DNA of 64,000 nucleotides from positions 682,001-746,000 of the forward strand of contig NZ_LJYX01000006.1 in NCBI RefSeq assembly GCF_001440345.1, given 5' to 3'. Below, piece by piece: positions 27,910 through 37,767 of this stretch. Under the pieces are notes generated by a model. The model was not told where the DNA came from. It ran no database searches and worked only from the letters and a program-made list of their open reading frames with translations. The stretch comes from Colwellia sp. TT2012 (GTDB taxonomy: Bacteria > Pseudomonadota > Gammaproteobacteria > Enterobacterales > Alteromonadaceae). Made by a program: the position numbers and the translations under genes. Position 1 is the stretch's first letter. Each line of letters begins with the position of its first letter.

Positions 27910-30810
27910 ATGACTTCAAAAGTAATTGTTAACTCATTATCTGAGTTAGAGCAAACTCAAGATTTTATCCGTCGCCACATTGGTCCAGATGAAGCACAAA
28001 CCCAAGCCATGTTAAATGACATTGGCGCAGAATCTGTTGATGCCTTAATTGATGAAATCGTGCCGAGTGATATTCGCCTTGCTGATTTGCCAAACATTGA
28101 AGAAAGCAAAACCGAAGTACAAGCACTCGCTGATTTAAAAGCGGTTGCTAGCTTAAACAAGGTTAACGACACTTATATTGGTTTAGGTTACTACGGTACC
28201 TTAACGCCAAACGTTATTTTACGTAACGTATTGGAAAATCCAGGTTGGTATACCGCGTATACGCCGTATCAACCAGAAATTGCTCAAGGTCGTTTAGAGT
28301 CATTATTAAACTACCAACAAATGTGTATCGACCTTACCGGTTTAGACCTCGCTTCTGCTTCATTGTTAGATGAAGGCACAGCAGCTGCTGAGGCCATGGC
28401 ATTGGCCAAACGTGTTTCTAAAAATAAAAAATCAAACCTGTTCTTTATCTCAGAAGATGTTTTCCCACAAACCATCGACGTTGTTAAACAACGTGCTGAA
28501 ATGTTTGGTTTTGACATTATCATTGCACCAGCTAATGAAGCTGCGGATCATGATATTTTTGGTGCCCTAATTCAATACCCAGGCGCTTCAGGTGAAGTAA
28601 CTGATATTAGCGAGTTAATTGCTAAAATTCATCAGAAAAAAGCCATTGTTGCTGTTGCTGCCGACCTGATGAGCTTAGTCATGTTGAAGTCTCCAGGTGA
28701 GTTAGGCGCTGATGCTGTTATTGGTTCAAGCCAACGTTTTGGTGTACCAATGGGTTACGGTGGTCCACACGCGGCATTCTTCACTACGTCTGACAAGTAC
28801 AAACGTTCGCTACCAGGCCGTATTATTGGTGTATCTAAAGATACTCGTGATAAGCCTGCTTTACGTATGGCAATGCAAACGCGCGAGCAACATATTCGCC
28901 GTGAAAAAGCCAACTCAAACATTTGTACCGCACAAGTATTACTAGCCAACATGGCAGCGTTCTACGCGGTTTATCACGGTCCACAAGGTTTAAAAACCAT
29001 TGCTAACCGTATTCACCGTTTAACTGACATTTTATCTTTAGGGTTAGCGACTAAAGGGCTAACAGCCGTTCACGCGAACTACTTCGATACCTTAACTTTT
29101 AACGTTGAAGCGGCTAACAAAGCAGAAATCATTGCGCGTGCTTTAGCTGCTGACTTAAACTTACGTACTGATGTTGATGGTCAACTTGCTGTTTCTCTAG
29201 ATGAAACCACTACCCGTGACAAGGTAGCGACATTATTTGATGTCTTATTAGGCGCAGGTCATGGTTTAGAGGTTGCTGCCCTTGATGAGCAAATCGTCAG
29301 CTGTGGTCATTCTTCTATTCCTGCATCACTAGTACGTGAGTCTAAAATCTTAACGCATCCAGTATTTAACTCATACCATAGCGAAACAGAAATGCTTCGT
29401 TATATTAAAAGATTAGAGAATAAAGATTTAGCATTAAACCATTCCATGATTTCATTGGGCTCTTGTACCATGAAGTTAAATGCCACCGCGCAGATGATCC
29501 CAGTAACATGGCCTGAATTTGCTAATATGCATCCGTTTGCTCCAGCTGACCAAGTTGTTGGTTACAAAAAAATGATTGACCAACTAGGCGACTGGTTAAT
29601 TGAGTTAACCGGTTACGATAACATCTCAATGCAACCAAACTCAGGCGCTCAAGGTGAGTACGCTGGTTTAATCGCTATTGTTAAATACCACGAAAGCCGT
29701 GGTGATGCACATCGTAACATCTGTTTAATTCCTTCATCAGCACACGGTACTAACCCAGCGTCAGCTCAAATGGTTGGTATGAAAGTTGTGGTGGTAGCTT
29801 GTGATAAAGAAGGCAATGTTGATATGGCCGACCTAACCGCAAAAGCTGAAGAATTACGCGATAACCTTGCTTGTATCATGATCACGTACCCGTCGACTCA
29901 TGGTATTTACGAAACGACCATTGCTGAAATTTGTAACATCATTCATGACAATGGCGGTCAAGTTTACCTTGATGGCGCGAACATGAACGCCCAAGTAGGC
30001 TTAACGTCTCCTGGTTCAATCGGCGCTGATGTTTCGCATCTTAACTTACACAAAACTTTCGCTATTCCACACGGCGGCGGTGGTCCAGGTATGGGTCCTA
30101 TCGGTGTTAAGTCACACCTAGCACCTTTCCTGCCTGATCATGCCTTAGTGAATATCACTGAAGCTAATAAAGGCAATGGCGCGGTATCAGCAGCACCCTT
30201 TGGTAGTGCCGGTATCTTATGTATCACCTATCTATACATTGCCATGTTAGGTAAAAAAGGCGTTACTGACGCCACTAAGTACGCTATCACTAACGCTAAC
30301 TACTTAGCGACTAAACTTAGCCAACATTACCCAATTTTATACACTGGACCTAATGGCCGTGTAGCGCACGAATGTATTATCGATTTACGCCCAATAAAAG
30401 CAGAATCAGGTATTACTGAAGTAGATATCGCCAAGCGCTTAATGGATTACGGTTTCCACGCACCTACTATGTCATTCCCAGTAGCGGGTACGTTCATGAT
30501 TGAACCGACGGAATCAGAGTCTAAAGTTGAGCTCGACCGTTTCATCGAAGCGATGGCTTGTATTCGTGATGAAGTGCGTAAAGTTGAGTCAGGTGAGTGG
30601 ACCTTAGAAGATAATCCTCTACATAATGCACCACATACCTTAGCTGATATTACTGATACATGGGATCGTGCTTATTCGATTCAAGAAGCAGTATTCCCAG
30701 TACCAGCAGTAGCGAAAGATAAATTCTGGCCAACGGTTAACCGTATTGATGATGTTTATGGTGACAGAAACTTAATATGTTCATGTCCTCCGGTTGAGAG
30801 TTATAAATAG
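27910..30810 (+). CDS. gcvP: Glycine dehydrogenase (decarboxylating), P protein
   Basis: The PLP enzyme that decarboxylates glycine and loads the methylamine onto the H protein. The single-chain 966-residue form begins with [17 protein letters not shown]. It has the glycine-rich [14 protein letters not shown] and the PLP lysine in [20 protein letters not shown]. It ends with [14 protein letters not shown], as expected. It closes the gcv set. A strong terminator follows, then the accessory region begins. Confidence 0.97.
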   Translation: MTSKVIVNSLSELEQTQDFIRRHIGPDEAQTQAMLNDIGAESVDALIDEIVPSDIRLADLPNIEESKTEVQALADLKAVASLNKVNDTYIGLGYYGTLTPNVILRNVLENPGWYTAYTPYQPEIAQGRLESLLNYQQMCIDLTGLDLASASLLDEGTAAAEAMALAKRVSKNKKSNLFFISEDVFPQTIDVVKQRAEMFGFDIIIAPANEAADHDIFGALIQYPGASGEVTDISELIAKIHQKKAIVAVAADLMSLVMLKSPGELGADAVIGSSQRFGVPMGYGGPHAAFFTTSDKYKRSLPGRIIGVSKDTRDKPALRMAMQTREQHIRREKANSNICTAQVLLANMAAFYAVYHGPQGLKTIANRIHRLTDILSLGLATKGLTAVHANYFDTLTFNVEAANKAEIIARALAADLNLRTDVDGQLAVSLDETTTRDKVATLFDVLLGAGHGLEVAALDEQIVSCGHSSIPASLVRESKILTHPVFNSYHSETEMLRYIKRLENKDLALNHSMISLGSCTMKLNATAQMIPVTWPEFANMHPFAPADQVVGYKKMIDQLGDWLIELTGYDNISMQPNSGAQGEYAGLIAIVKYHESRGDAHRNICLIPSSAHGTNPASAQMVGMKVVVVACDKEGNVDMADLTAKAEELRDNLACIMITYPSTHGIYETTIAEICNIIHDNGGQVYLDGANMNAQVGLTSPGSIGADVSHLNLHKTFAIPHGGGGPGMGPIGVKSHLAPFLPDHALVNITEANKGNGAVSAAPFGSAGILCITYLYIAMLGKKGVTDATKYAITNANYLATKLSQHYPILYTGPNGRVAHECIIDLRPIKAESGITEVDIAKRLMDYGFHAPTMSFPVAGTFMIEPTESESKVELDRFIEAMACIRDEVRKVESGEWTLEDNPLHNAPHTLADITDTWDRAYSIQEAVFPVPAVAKDKFWPTVNRIDDVYGDRNLICSCPPVESYK

Positions 30811-30905
30811 TCATTTTTCTGATGTGAGGATCGTTAATGAAGTTGGTTAACGATTTAATGAAGATGGTTATCTTAATGATGTTGGTTAACCTACATTAAT
30901 CTGAT

Positions 30906-30938
30906 AAAAAAAGACAAACTTATGTTTGTCTTTTTTTT
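30906..30938 (+). terminator. Rho-independent terminator after gcvP
   Basis: The AAGACAAAC stem pairs with GTTTGTCTT around a TTAT loop and is followed by eight T residues. An A run on the left lets it also serve the opposing operon that ends at 30996. Confidence 0.9.
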
Positions 30939-30995
30939 AATTGTTTATTGGTCTTGAGTGCTAGCTGAAATGCTCTGTATTTCTATTTCTTAACA

Positions 30996-31973
30996 TTAAT
31001 TTGGTTTAATAATGTCTACCTCAACGGTCAAACAAGTATTTTCTTCTATGTCATCCACAAAAGTATCCCATGTCCCTGGCTCTACTCTTTTTGAGCAGTA
31101 GATAGATGCACACTTTAAAAATGCTTTTGATACTTTTAAAAGGTCACTTATAAAAGTGTCGAGCGATTCTGAATTATTTTCACCATAGGTGAGAAATATT
31201 GAGTCTCGATAGTTTGATTTTCCTCTAAAACGATTAGCTTGAACAAGAAAATTAACGCAACCTTCTGATAGAATTGTATCCCTATATTCTCGTGCAATTT
31301 TTGTTTTAAAGTTATCGACTTTCAGTGATTTAAAGTGGTCTGTTTCTTTAATTTGTGCTTCGGCTTTCCATAATTCATACCCATGTGTTCCTTTCAAGGA
31401 TGAACATAAGCCCCCATAGGCCATAGTTTCATTACGAATAGTATTATCGAGAGTATATGAATTTAAACCTCTGTAACTTTTAATAATTGCTTCAGATTCT
31501 TTTTTTACCAGTGTAGGTATGGATAAATTAAACGGAGAGGGGATAAGTTCATTAGTAACAATTGATTCTTGCCACAACTTATTAACCATACTTAACTCAT
31601 CCATATTATGATCATCATCATAATAGGCAAATAGCATAGCTTTAGCTGAAAAAACAATAGCATCATGCCAACATACTATAGCTGAATTACAAATATCATT
31701 TTTAAATTCCACATCGTTATTTAATGCGTTTAATGATGCTATATTCTGAAAAGCGAAGTGAATATTATCGAATACTTTTGTATCAAGTTCTCGGTTCTGT
31801 GCTCGTGTAGTGATATCACCATATAAACTATTGGCTTCATCTTGAATAGTCGGATGTTTATCAATAATTAAAGATAATGATCTTAACCAATTCATAGCCC
31901 CTTGAAACGCAAATTGTGGTTGTAAAAGTTCCTTAGATTGTTCTTGTAATCTATCTAAAAGCCATTGTGACAT
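30996..31973 (-). CDS. Unknown helical protein, last gene of the protease-helicase operon
   Basis: A 325-residue soluble protein I do not recognise. It looks largely alpha-helical. Notable stretches are ICNSAIVCWHDAIVFSAKAM with FAYYDDDH after it, an acidic-aromatic core, and FLVQANRFRGKSNYRDSIF with LTYG after it. The overall look recalls HEPN-type helical bundles, but no RxxxxH motif is visible, so that is weak. It begins 24 bp after the helicase stop on the same strand, so it belongs to the operon. It could be a regulator, immunity-type or accessory subunit. Confidence 0.6.
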   Translation of the reverse strand: MSQWLLDRLQEQSKELLQPQFAFQGAMNWLRSLSLIIDKHPTIQDEANSLYGDITTRAQNRELDTKVFDNIHFAFQNIASLNALNNDVEFKNDICNSAIVCWHDAIVFSAKAMLFAYYDDDHNMDELSMVNKLWQESIVTNELIPSPFNLSIPTLVKKESEAIIKSYRGLNSYTLDNTIRNETMAYGGLCSSLKGTHGYELWKAEAQIKETDHFKSLKVDNFKTKIAREYRDTILSEGCVNFLVQANRFRGKSNYRDSIFLTYGENNSESLDTFISDLLKVSKAFLKCASIYCSKRVEPGTWDTFVDDIEENTCLTVEVDIIKPN

Positions 31974-31997
31974 TTTTATATACTCCTTTATAAAGCT

Positions 31998-34175
31998 TTA
32001 CATGTACTTTATTGCATTGTTTAAAATTTCATGCTCAAAACTGGATATTGATTGATTTCTACTAATTGTACCGATATTTTCTTTTATTTTGCGGATAACA
32101 TCGTCAAGATCATCTTGCTCATTCAATTTGATATCATTGATTATTTTTTTGGAAATATAAAAAGGGATTCCGTATTCCTCTAAATAACTAAGTGCAGGTA
32201 ACTCAAAAAAAGATTCTAGGTGAACTGCAAAGGAACTATAGTCACCAGGTGTATAAGAAAACCGTTCGAAAATTAATTTTTGTATATCATTGATTGCAAA
32301 TATTATTTTGGGGAGATTATAGCCTACTAAATTACGCTTAAATTCGAATATTACTTGTACTGCATCGTCTACAGTATATTTGCTATCTTTAGACTTTCTA
32401 TAGTTATATTCTTCAAGAATCATATCTTTATCTGATACGTTCCTCATAATATCTCGAATTCGACTATTCAATTGCTTAGTTGAACGGATACAACCTGACC
32501 CCATTGTTGTTACCTTAAAGTAGTCTTTCATAAGTACACATAAATGGTTTAGTTGATTTTTTGTAGGGTAAGCTTCTGTCCACTTCATTAATCGGTGCCA
32601 TTTTCCGCATTTATCCAGAAAAACTTCAGCAAATTCTAGAAGTCTTTCTGGGGGGATCCCTTGGTGTTTATTCAATAGGGCAATAGGGAGAATAGTTTGA
32701 TTTGTATAACGAGCAATTTTACGTTTTCCTGCATCATCTAGCTCCTCACTTATTTGCAATAACATTGAGTCTGACGCGTTATCACTTTGTGATACAATTG
32801 GAATATCTACGAAAGGAAGTGCTTCTTGAGGCTTATCTCCTAGAATATAGACATTCCCCACATAATGTTTAAACATTCTCCCACTTCTACCAGAGATATT
32901 ATTAAAAGTGAAAGTATCTAACTTCTGATTACCAGTTAAACAATCATCATAAATTATAATGTTTCTGGCATTTGTATTCACTCCTTCAATCAGGGTTGAA
33001 GTGCATACTAAAATGTTAATCTTAGAGCTATTGAACATTTCAACAATTAATGAACCTAGAGAGCGAGGCAATTTTGCATGGTGGCACGCTACACCATGTT
33101 CAATGCCAGATGCAAGGTTCCAGTCTTGATGATAAACTTCTTTTAACCAATTAGATAAATCACTATTCTTTTTCGATTTTTGAATAATTCCTAAGTTAAT
33201 AATTTTGTTTATCAGATTGTTTGCTCGTTTTGGTGATTTACAAAATATGACTGTTTGTTGCTCGGCCCCAACAGTGTTTAGAATTGAGGCTAAATGTATA
33301 TCTCTTTCTTCATCTTTTATCTTATCTGTGCCTGTACTTTTTATCTCGTAATAAAACTCATTGGTTGAGACTGTTTTGAAGTGGTCATACTTTACTAGAT
33401 TGCAGTTTAAACTTTTTTCAATACCTTCTGATATACCTGCTATATTCGGCCCTAGCATATAAAAGTGCTGGCACTGTTTATGTAATTTATGGAATGCTAA
33501 ATTTAGACGATCGCATCTGTAATCATCTGTACTTGTAGGAGAAAGTTTATAAAACTCGTCTATGACAAAAAAATCTACTTTTTCAAGGTTCTTTGAATCA
33601 ATAACTCTCTCTTGTGTATAAATAAACAGATTACGATCTGCTACCTTTTGATTAGATTGAGTTACTATTTTGTACTTATCATTATACTTATGGAGCTTTT
33701 TCTTTAGTTCATCGATTAAGGCGATGGTAGGAACCACTATTACAATATTATCAAATTTATTATCGGCAATTATAGCCTCTATAATTAAGCTTTTTCCAAA
33801 ACTAGTAGGAGCGCTAAGTGCTACACTTTTACCGGACATTAACTTATGAAAAACTTCGGCTTGTTTTATATGAAATGTTTTATCAACTGATTCTGGTGCC
33901 GAAAACAATGTATGTCTAATTTTATCCTTAAAATCCAACATGTTTTCTTGTAGATATGGATAAAGGCCAAGCTCTCCAATTAGGAGGTCTAATAGTTTAG
34001 TTGTATTACCTAAGTCTTTTCTTCGTTCTAATAACCTTAAAACAATATCACGGATATCATTATTGACGGTATGGGTGTTATAAATGTCTATTAGATTAAT
34101 AAGTAAACTTTCCCAACTTTCAAATTGTGGGTCTGTAATGTTTTCTTTAAAGTTCGATAAAGTCATTTCTAGCAT
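31998..34175 (-). CDS. SF2 helicase resembling HamB of Hachiman
   Basis: A 725-residue superfamily 2 helicase. Walker A is LSAPTSFGKSLIIEA, motif Ia VVPTIALIDELKKKL, motif II DEFYKL (a DEAH variant), motif V STLIEGVNTNARNIIIYDD and motif VI NISGRSGRM. The SAPTSFGKS/DEFYKL/ISGRxGRM combination is, from memory, that of HamB, the Hachiman defence helicase that senses damaged DNA. A ~280-residue helical C-terminal region follows. The start at 34175 has a strong GGAGG site and overlaps the protease stop by seven bases, so the two are coupled. That it is a HamB relative is a family-level judgement needing a profile search. Confidence 0.75.
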   Translation of the reverse strand: MLEMTLSNFKENITDPQFESWESLLINLIDIYNTHTVNNDIRDIVLRLLERRKDLGNTTKLLDLLIGELGLYPYLQENMLDFKDKIRHTLFSAPESVDKTFHIKQAEVFHKLMSGKSVALSAPTSFGKSLIIEAIIADNKFDNIVIVVPTIALIDELKKKLHKYNDKYKIVTQSNQKVADRNLFIYTQERVIDSKNLEKVDFFVIDEFYKLSPTSTDDYRCDRLNLAFHKLHKQCQHFYMLGPNIAGISEGIEKSLNCNLVKYDHFKTVSTNEFYYEIKSTGTDKIKDEERDIHLASILNTVGAEQQTVIFCKSPKRANNLINKIINLGIIQKSKKNSDLSNWLKEVYHQDWNLASGIEHGVACHHAKLPRSLGSLIVEMFNSSKINILVCTSTLIEGVNTNARNIIIYDDCLTGNQKLDTFTFNNISGRSGRMFKHYVGNVYILGDKPQEALPFVDIPIVSQSDNASDSMLLQISEELDDAGKRKIARYTNQTILPIALLNKHQGIPPERLLEFAEVFLDKCGKWHRLMKWTEAYPTKNQLNHLCVLMKDYFKVTTMGSGCIRSTKQLNSRIRDIMRNVSDKDMILEEYNYRKSKDSKYTVDDAVQVIFEFKRNLVGYNLPKIIFAINDIQKLIFERFSYTPGDYSSFAVHLESFFELPALSYLEEYGIPFYISKKIINDIKLNEQDDLDDVIRKIKENIGTISRNQSISSFEHEILNNAIKYM

Positions 34176-35623
34176 AAAGATATCCCCTCCTTAAACTGAC
34201 TAAATAGATCCAATGTGTTGTTTACTGGGAAAATAAAAACTTTTAAATCAAGTAGCTGTATTATTTCATTGGAAAATTTTTGTTGAAGTATAAGCCTGCA
34301 TTCATCCATTTCCTTTTTAAGATCTTTTTCAAATTTATTTTCATCATAGTTCTGTATTGACTGACTATCATGAGTAATAAATATTGGAATAACGATTTTA
34401 TCAAAACGTTGAAATATTGGAGTTGAACTGTCAGATATTTTTTTTAGCTTATCTTTAAAAGGCCAAGAGTCATCCATTTCTTCTGTTATTAGAATTAACC
34501 TTTTTTCAATATCTTTATGTGATAAAAGAGCACTAATATTATCAATAGCTTTGTTAGTAGCATCTTTCAAATTGTCTTTTATTGAGGATACACCCAACCA
34601 TATTTCAATTTTTCCTTTTTCTAACACTATATGTGAACATGAAAAAGTAGAACCTATTTGAGTATTAAAAACTTTATTTACAATTGGAATGGTTTTGTGA
34701 TTTTCTCTTATGGCTATGTGAAGAAATAAATCACTCATTACATCGATGTCGGCTTCCTTAAATAGTTCTAAAGCGGCTTTCATTTGAGAATGTACTCTAT
34801 TTTCTAAACTTTTCTTTACAGAAGCCGAGAGGGCGTAATCGACAATCCACTCTTTTGATAGATCAATTAAATTATTAACTCTCCAAATTGAGCGATCGAA
34901 GCCTATATCTAAGCCCATCATGTTAGGGGTATCATTTTTACAGTCAATTCTTGTATAAAAAGGAGATGGTGGCTGGTAGGGAGGTGAATATTCTATTTCA
35001 TCTTTAGATATGGCTTGAAAATTTAGCTCTTCAAATAGAACTGGTATTTCTCGTGCAATATCTTTAATTGAAATAACTTTAAGAATAGTTGAGGACCTTT
35101 GCACCACTAATACCCCTATTGAGTGGTCTTTATATAAAACTGGTGAGCCAGACATTCCTTGGTAATCATTAACATTTAAGGCTTGTGATAACTCAAAGCT
35201 ATAGTCATGAGTCTGAATATTTGAATAATCATTAGTTACGAAAACATCTATTGGAGAGTGGATATAACCAGCTTCTATAGGATAACCGCAACTCTTAACC
35301 GCAGTTAATCGTGGAATGTTGACATCACCTAAAGGAATAAACGTAGATAAATTTTTGTTTGATAACCTCAATATTGCAAAATCCCAGCTTGAATCATGCT
35401 TTATTATTTCAAGATATGAAAATTGTTTATTTTTAAAGTCGTCGCTTGTTAAATAACAACGAAAAATATTACGGTTAGATATTAAGTGCTTAGCCGTTAA
35501 AACTAAATTTTCTGATATAGCGAAACAAGTGCCTCTATTGATGTTTTCATTATTTGCATCTGCCGCTTCTAAAATAAAAATAGAGTCAACTTGAAATTCA
35601 GTACTTATTTCTTCACAACTCAT
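34169..35623 (-). CDS. Trypsin-like protease fused to a degenerate HamA-like (DUF1837) domain
   Basis: A 484-residue two-domain protein. Residues 1-200 are a trypsin-like fold with His46 (LVLTAKHLIS), Asp81 (SSWDFAIL) and Ser158 (YQGMSGSPVL), so the catalytic triad looks intact. Residues ~230-484 resemble HamA/DUF1837, the nuclease subunit of Hachiman: SDLFLHIAIRENHKTIP, then SHIVLEKGKIEIWLGVSSIK, and a final LLDLKVFIFPVNN. Where HamA enzymes have a GExK-type motif, this reads G344-V-S-S347, and the preceding Asp region reads SCSH, so nuclease activity is probably lost. No signal peptide is present, which points to a cytoplasmic regulated protease. It overlaps the genes on both sides. The HamA link is inference. 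Confidence 0.7.
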   Translation of the reverse strand: MSCEEISTEFQVDSIFILEAADANNENINRGTCFAISENLVLTAKHLISNRNIFRCYLTSDDFKNKQFSYLEIIKHDSSWDFAILRLSNKNLSTFIPLGDVNIPRLTAVKSCGYPIEAGYIHSPIDVFVTNDYSNIQTHDYSFELSQALNVNDYQGMSGSPVLYKDHSIGVLVVQRSSTILKVISIKDIAREIPVLFEELNFQAISKDEIEYSPPYQPPSPFYTRIDCKNDTPNMMGLDIGFDRSIWRVNNLIDLSKEWIVDYALSASVKKSLENRVHSQMKAALELFKEADIDVMSDLFLHIAIRENHKTIPIVNKVFNTQIGSTFSCSHIVLEKGKIEIWLGVSSIKDNLKDATNKAIDNISALLSHKDIEKRLILITEEMDDSWPFKDKLKKISDSSTPIFQRFDKIVIPIFITHDSQSIQNYDENKFEKDLKKEMDECRLILQQKFSNEIIQLLDLKVFIFPVNNTLDLFSQFKEGISLC

Positions 35624-36747
35624 ATTGTGACCTCTTCTTTATCGAAGTGAACAAATGCAGGGTTAGGTAAATCACTTAAACTTTTAATAAATGAATTTGG
35701 GATATTTTCGATTTCATAATTGATATATATATTAGTATTAGGTTTAGATGAATACTTGGAAATAATTGCTAACGTTTCTAAATCAGGGTGATTTTTCTTT
35801 CCATTTGTACTAATCAAATATTTATTACATACAACTCTTTTTATAAACTCTGAATTAATATTATGTTTACTGCCATGGTGAGATACTTTAATCGCATCAA
35901 CATGTAACATATCTATTTTATTGGAATCCATCCATTCAATGATCGTTTCTATATGGGAGTCACCCAACATAAGTATTGATTTATCATTATTTCGTAAAAT
36001 AAAAGAAAAACTTGTTTCGTTTGATATTGAAGTATCTCGTTCATATTCCTTGGCACATAGCTCATCTATACAAAAGGTATTATTACTTGAAATGTTGGTG
36101 TCTTCATCTTGAGTTTGAGAAAGAGAGTTTACGAAGGATTCAAATGCTTTTGCATGTTTACGGGTAATTATTTTTTTGCGAATCCCTCTTTCTTCTAAAA
36201 TGTCTAGCCAAAGCAATTTTAATTTATTTAACGACTTTAATGATGGCCCTAAAATTTGAATTGAAATATCTTTTATTTTTATAGGCGTGTTAAAAGACTC
36301 TTGATGAATTGCTTTTAAGTTGTTGATATTGTTTATTGAAAAACCTTTTTTTTCAATAAGGTAAGATAATGATGTCCCTTCTGAAAAGCCAATATTAACT
36401 TCTGTATTCTTCACTTGAGAGAAGTTACTCGTAATAGCATCGTAATCAGCACCGTAATCACAATCCAGTTCAGTGTCCATTTGTGTTATTTGTTTAACAC
36501 CATTAAAAAATACATTTGAAATGTTGATATCTTTATAAGCTTTATCATCAAGTAATTTGATAATTCCATTTGTATGATCACTGTCAATATGAGTAATAAA
36601 TAGCGCGTCTATTACACTTATATCAACTAGGGATTCAGACCAACCTTTGTATGACGAGGCTGTACCTCCATCAATAAGCAGATTTGAAAGTCTTGTTTGC
36701 ACTAAAAAGCAATCACCATTAGCAGCTTTATTCATCCTTACTTTCAT
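35620..36747 (-). CDS. ComEC/Rec2-like metallo-beta-lactamase-fold hydrolase
   Basis: A 375-residue cytoplasmic MBL-fold protein. It has NLLIDGGTA, the metal motif ITHIDSDHTNG (H53, D55, D57, H58), MLGDSHIETI and SHHGSKHN, in the order expected of the ComEC-like branch. A ~100-residue insertion lies between the metal motifs. Such stand-alone MBL proteins recur next to proteases in bacterial defence operons, for example type I AVAST. Its stop overlaps the protease start by four bases, and it begins 9 bp after the HTH gene. The substrate may be a nucleic acid or a nucleotide (inference). Confidence 0.8.
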   Translation of the reverse strand: MKVRMNKAANGDCFLVQTRLSNLLIDGGTASSYKGWSESLVDISVIDALFITHIDSDHTNGIIKLLDDKAYKDINISNVFFNGVKQITQMDTELDCDYGADYDAITSNFSQVKNTEVNIGFSEGTSLSYLIEKKGFSINNINNLKAIHQESFNTPIKIKDISIQILGPSLKSLNKLKLLWLDILEERGIRKKIITRKHAKAFESFVNSLSQTQDEDTNISSNNTFCIDELCAKEYERDTSISNETSFSFILRNNDKSILMLGDSHIETIIEWMDSNKIDMLHVDAIKVSHHGSKHNINSEFIKRVVCNKYLISTNGKKNHPDLETLAIISKYSSKPNTNIYINYEIENIPNSFIKSLSDLPNPAFVHFDKEEVTI

Positions 36748-36756
36748 TTTACATCC

Positions 36757-36930
36757 TTATTTATCTTTCTGCTCTTCTATCCACTTTTCCAAATCTATAC
36801 GCTTAAAGCGCCAACTACCACCAACCTTAAATCCAGGTAATTTACCTTCACTTGCAAGTCGATAAGCAGTTTTTTCATTGAGCTTTAAATACTCAGCGAT
36901 TTCTTTAATGGTTAATATTTCGTCTGTCAT
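36757..36930 (-). CDS. Excisionase/MerR-like helix-turn-helix protein
   Basis: A 57-residue DNA-binding protein: MTDEILTIKEIAEYLKLN, then KTAYRLASEGKLPGFKVGGS and WRFKRIDLEKWIEE. This is the HTH_17 family found in excisionases and small regulators. The ATG at 36930 starts at the domain edge; an upstream extension of 23 codons is hydrophobic and unlikely to be used. As first gene of the operon it may autoregulate expression. It could instead be a remnant of the element that brought the island. Confidence 0.8.
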   Translation of the reverse strand: MTDEILTIKEIAEYLKLNEKTAYRLASEGKLPGFKVGGSWRFKRIDLEKWIEEQKDK

Positions 36931-37436
36931 ATCTATTGCTACCATCAAAATGTTTAAAATGATTAATACGATAATATGAGAAAATTGAGGAATAAACAAG
37001 AATTGCTTCTGAATTGGCTAAAAATATTTTTAAATGATTTTAACTGCCTTTTATGTCAGAAATTGCTAGCAATTATATCAATGAAAATATAACTAATTTC
37101 ATCATTACGATTGACGGTTTTAAGCTTTACGTTCTAATTCATTGCTTTAACCATTATTAATATACAAATAAATATATAAAAGTGTCAAAAATCTTCGAGG
37201 TACATAATATTAGCAAAAATATATATTCTTATTAAACAAATGGTTGCGATGATTTTTGTGGTTGACGAGAAAATTTTAGGAGCTAAACTATAGATAAGAA
37301 ATTAATGGTTGAATCTAAGTTATGTTAATTAAATATGTCTATAAGTTGGTTTGTAACATTGAAAAGCAGGAGGTTTTTTCTTGTCTTGATTTGAAGCTTT
37401 GTTTTTTTGTTTTATTTCGTTTTTTGGAAATTTTTC
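36931..37436. other. AT-rich intergenic region upstream of the defence-like operon
   Basis: About 500 bp of very AT-rich sequence between the minus-strand operon and the small plus-strand ORF. It should hold both promoters. I see no strong repeat, RNA gene or ORF. Confidence 0.5.
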
Positions 37437-37703
37437 ATGAAGGTTAAAATTAATAACGCCACTAAAATTATTACTGCTTGGTTAAAGTTACTTTCCAATG
37501 GCACGTATGATCCTTTGATTAAAGTTTGGTCAGGTCCCAAAGGAACACGTAGGCATTTTTTAAAAGGTATTAAAGCAAAGCGAAATCATCATTTTTTATC
37601 GGATGGTGAATATCGGTCAGGCATATATAATGAATCACTACCTAATGTTATCGACTATTTTGAGCAATTTCCTCTTTGGGATATAGAGTGCGTAATACCA
37701 TGA
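37437..37703 (+). CDS. Small hypothetical protein ending at the IS21 insertion
   Basis: An 88-residue frame from the ATG at 37437 (MKVKINNATKIITAWLKLLS) with a basic centre (GPKGTRRHFLKGIKAKRNHH) and an acidic-aromatic end. I do not recognise it. Its TGA stop lies inside the presumed 5-bp target duplication of the IS. Beyond the IS the same phase stays open for 47 more codons (40317-40460), so the gene may once have been longer. Confidence 0.5.
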   Translation: MKVKINNATKIITAWLKLLSNGTYDPLIKVWSGPKGTRRHFLKGIKAKRNHHFLSDGEYRSGIYNESLPNVIDYFEQFPLWDIECVIP

Positions 37704-37767
37704 TGCCGATCGCTCAATACCATTCAAGCCGATCACTTTTTTGTCTGCCAGTAGACCTCAGTAAAAT

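Noticed and set aside
30996..31973. Assigning the last operon gene as a HEPN RNase
   Set aside because: The helical look is suggestive, but the RxxxxH catalytic motif is not visible. Left as unknown.
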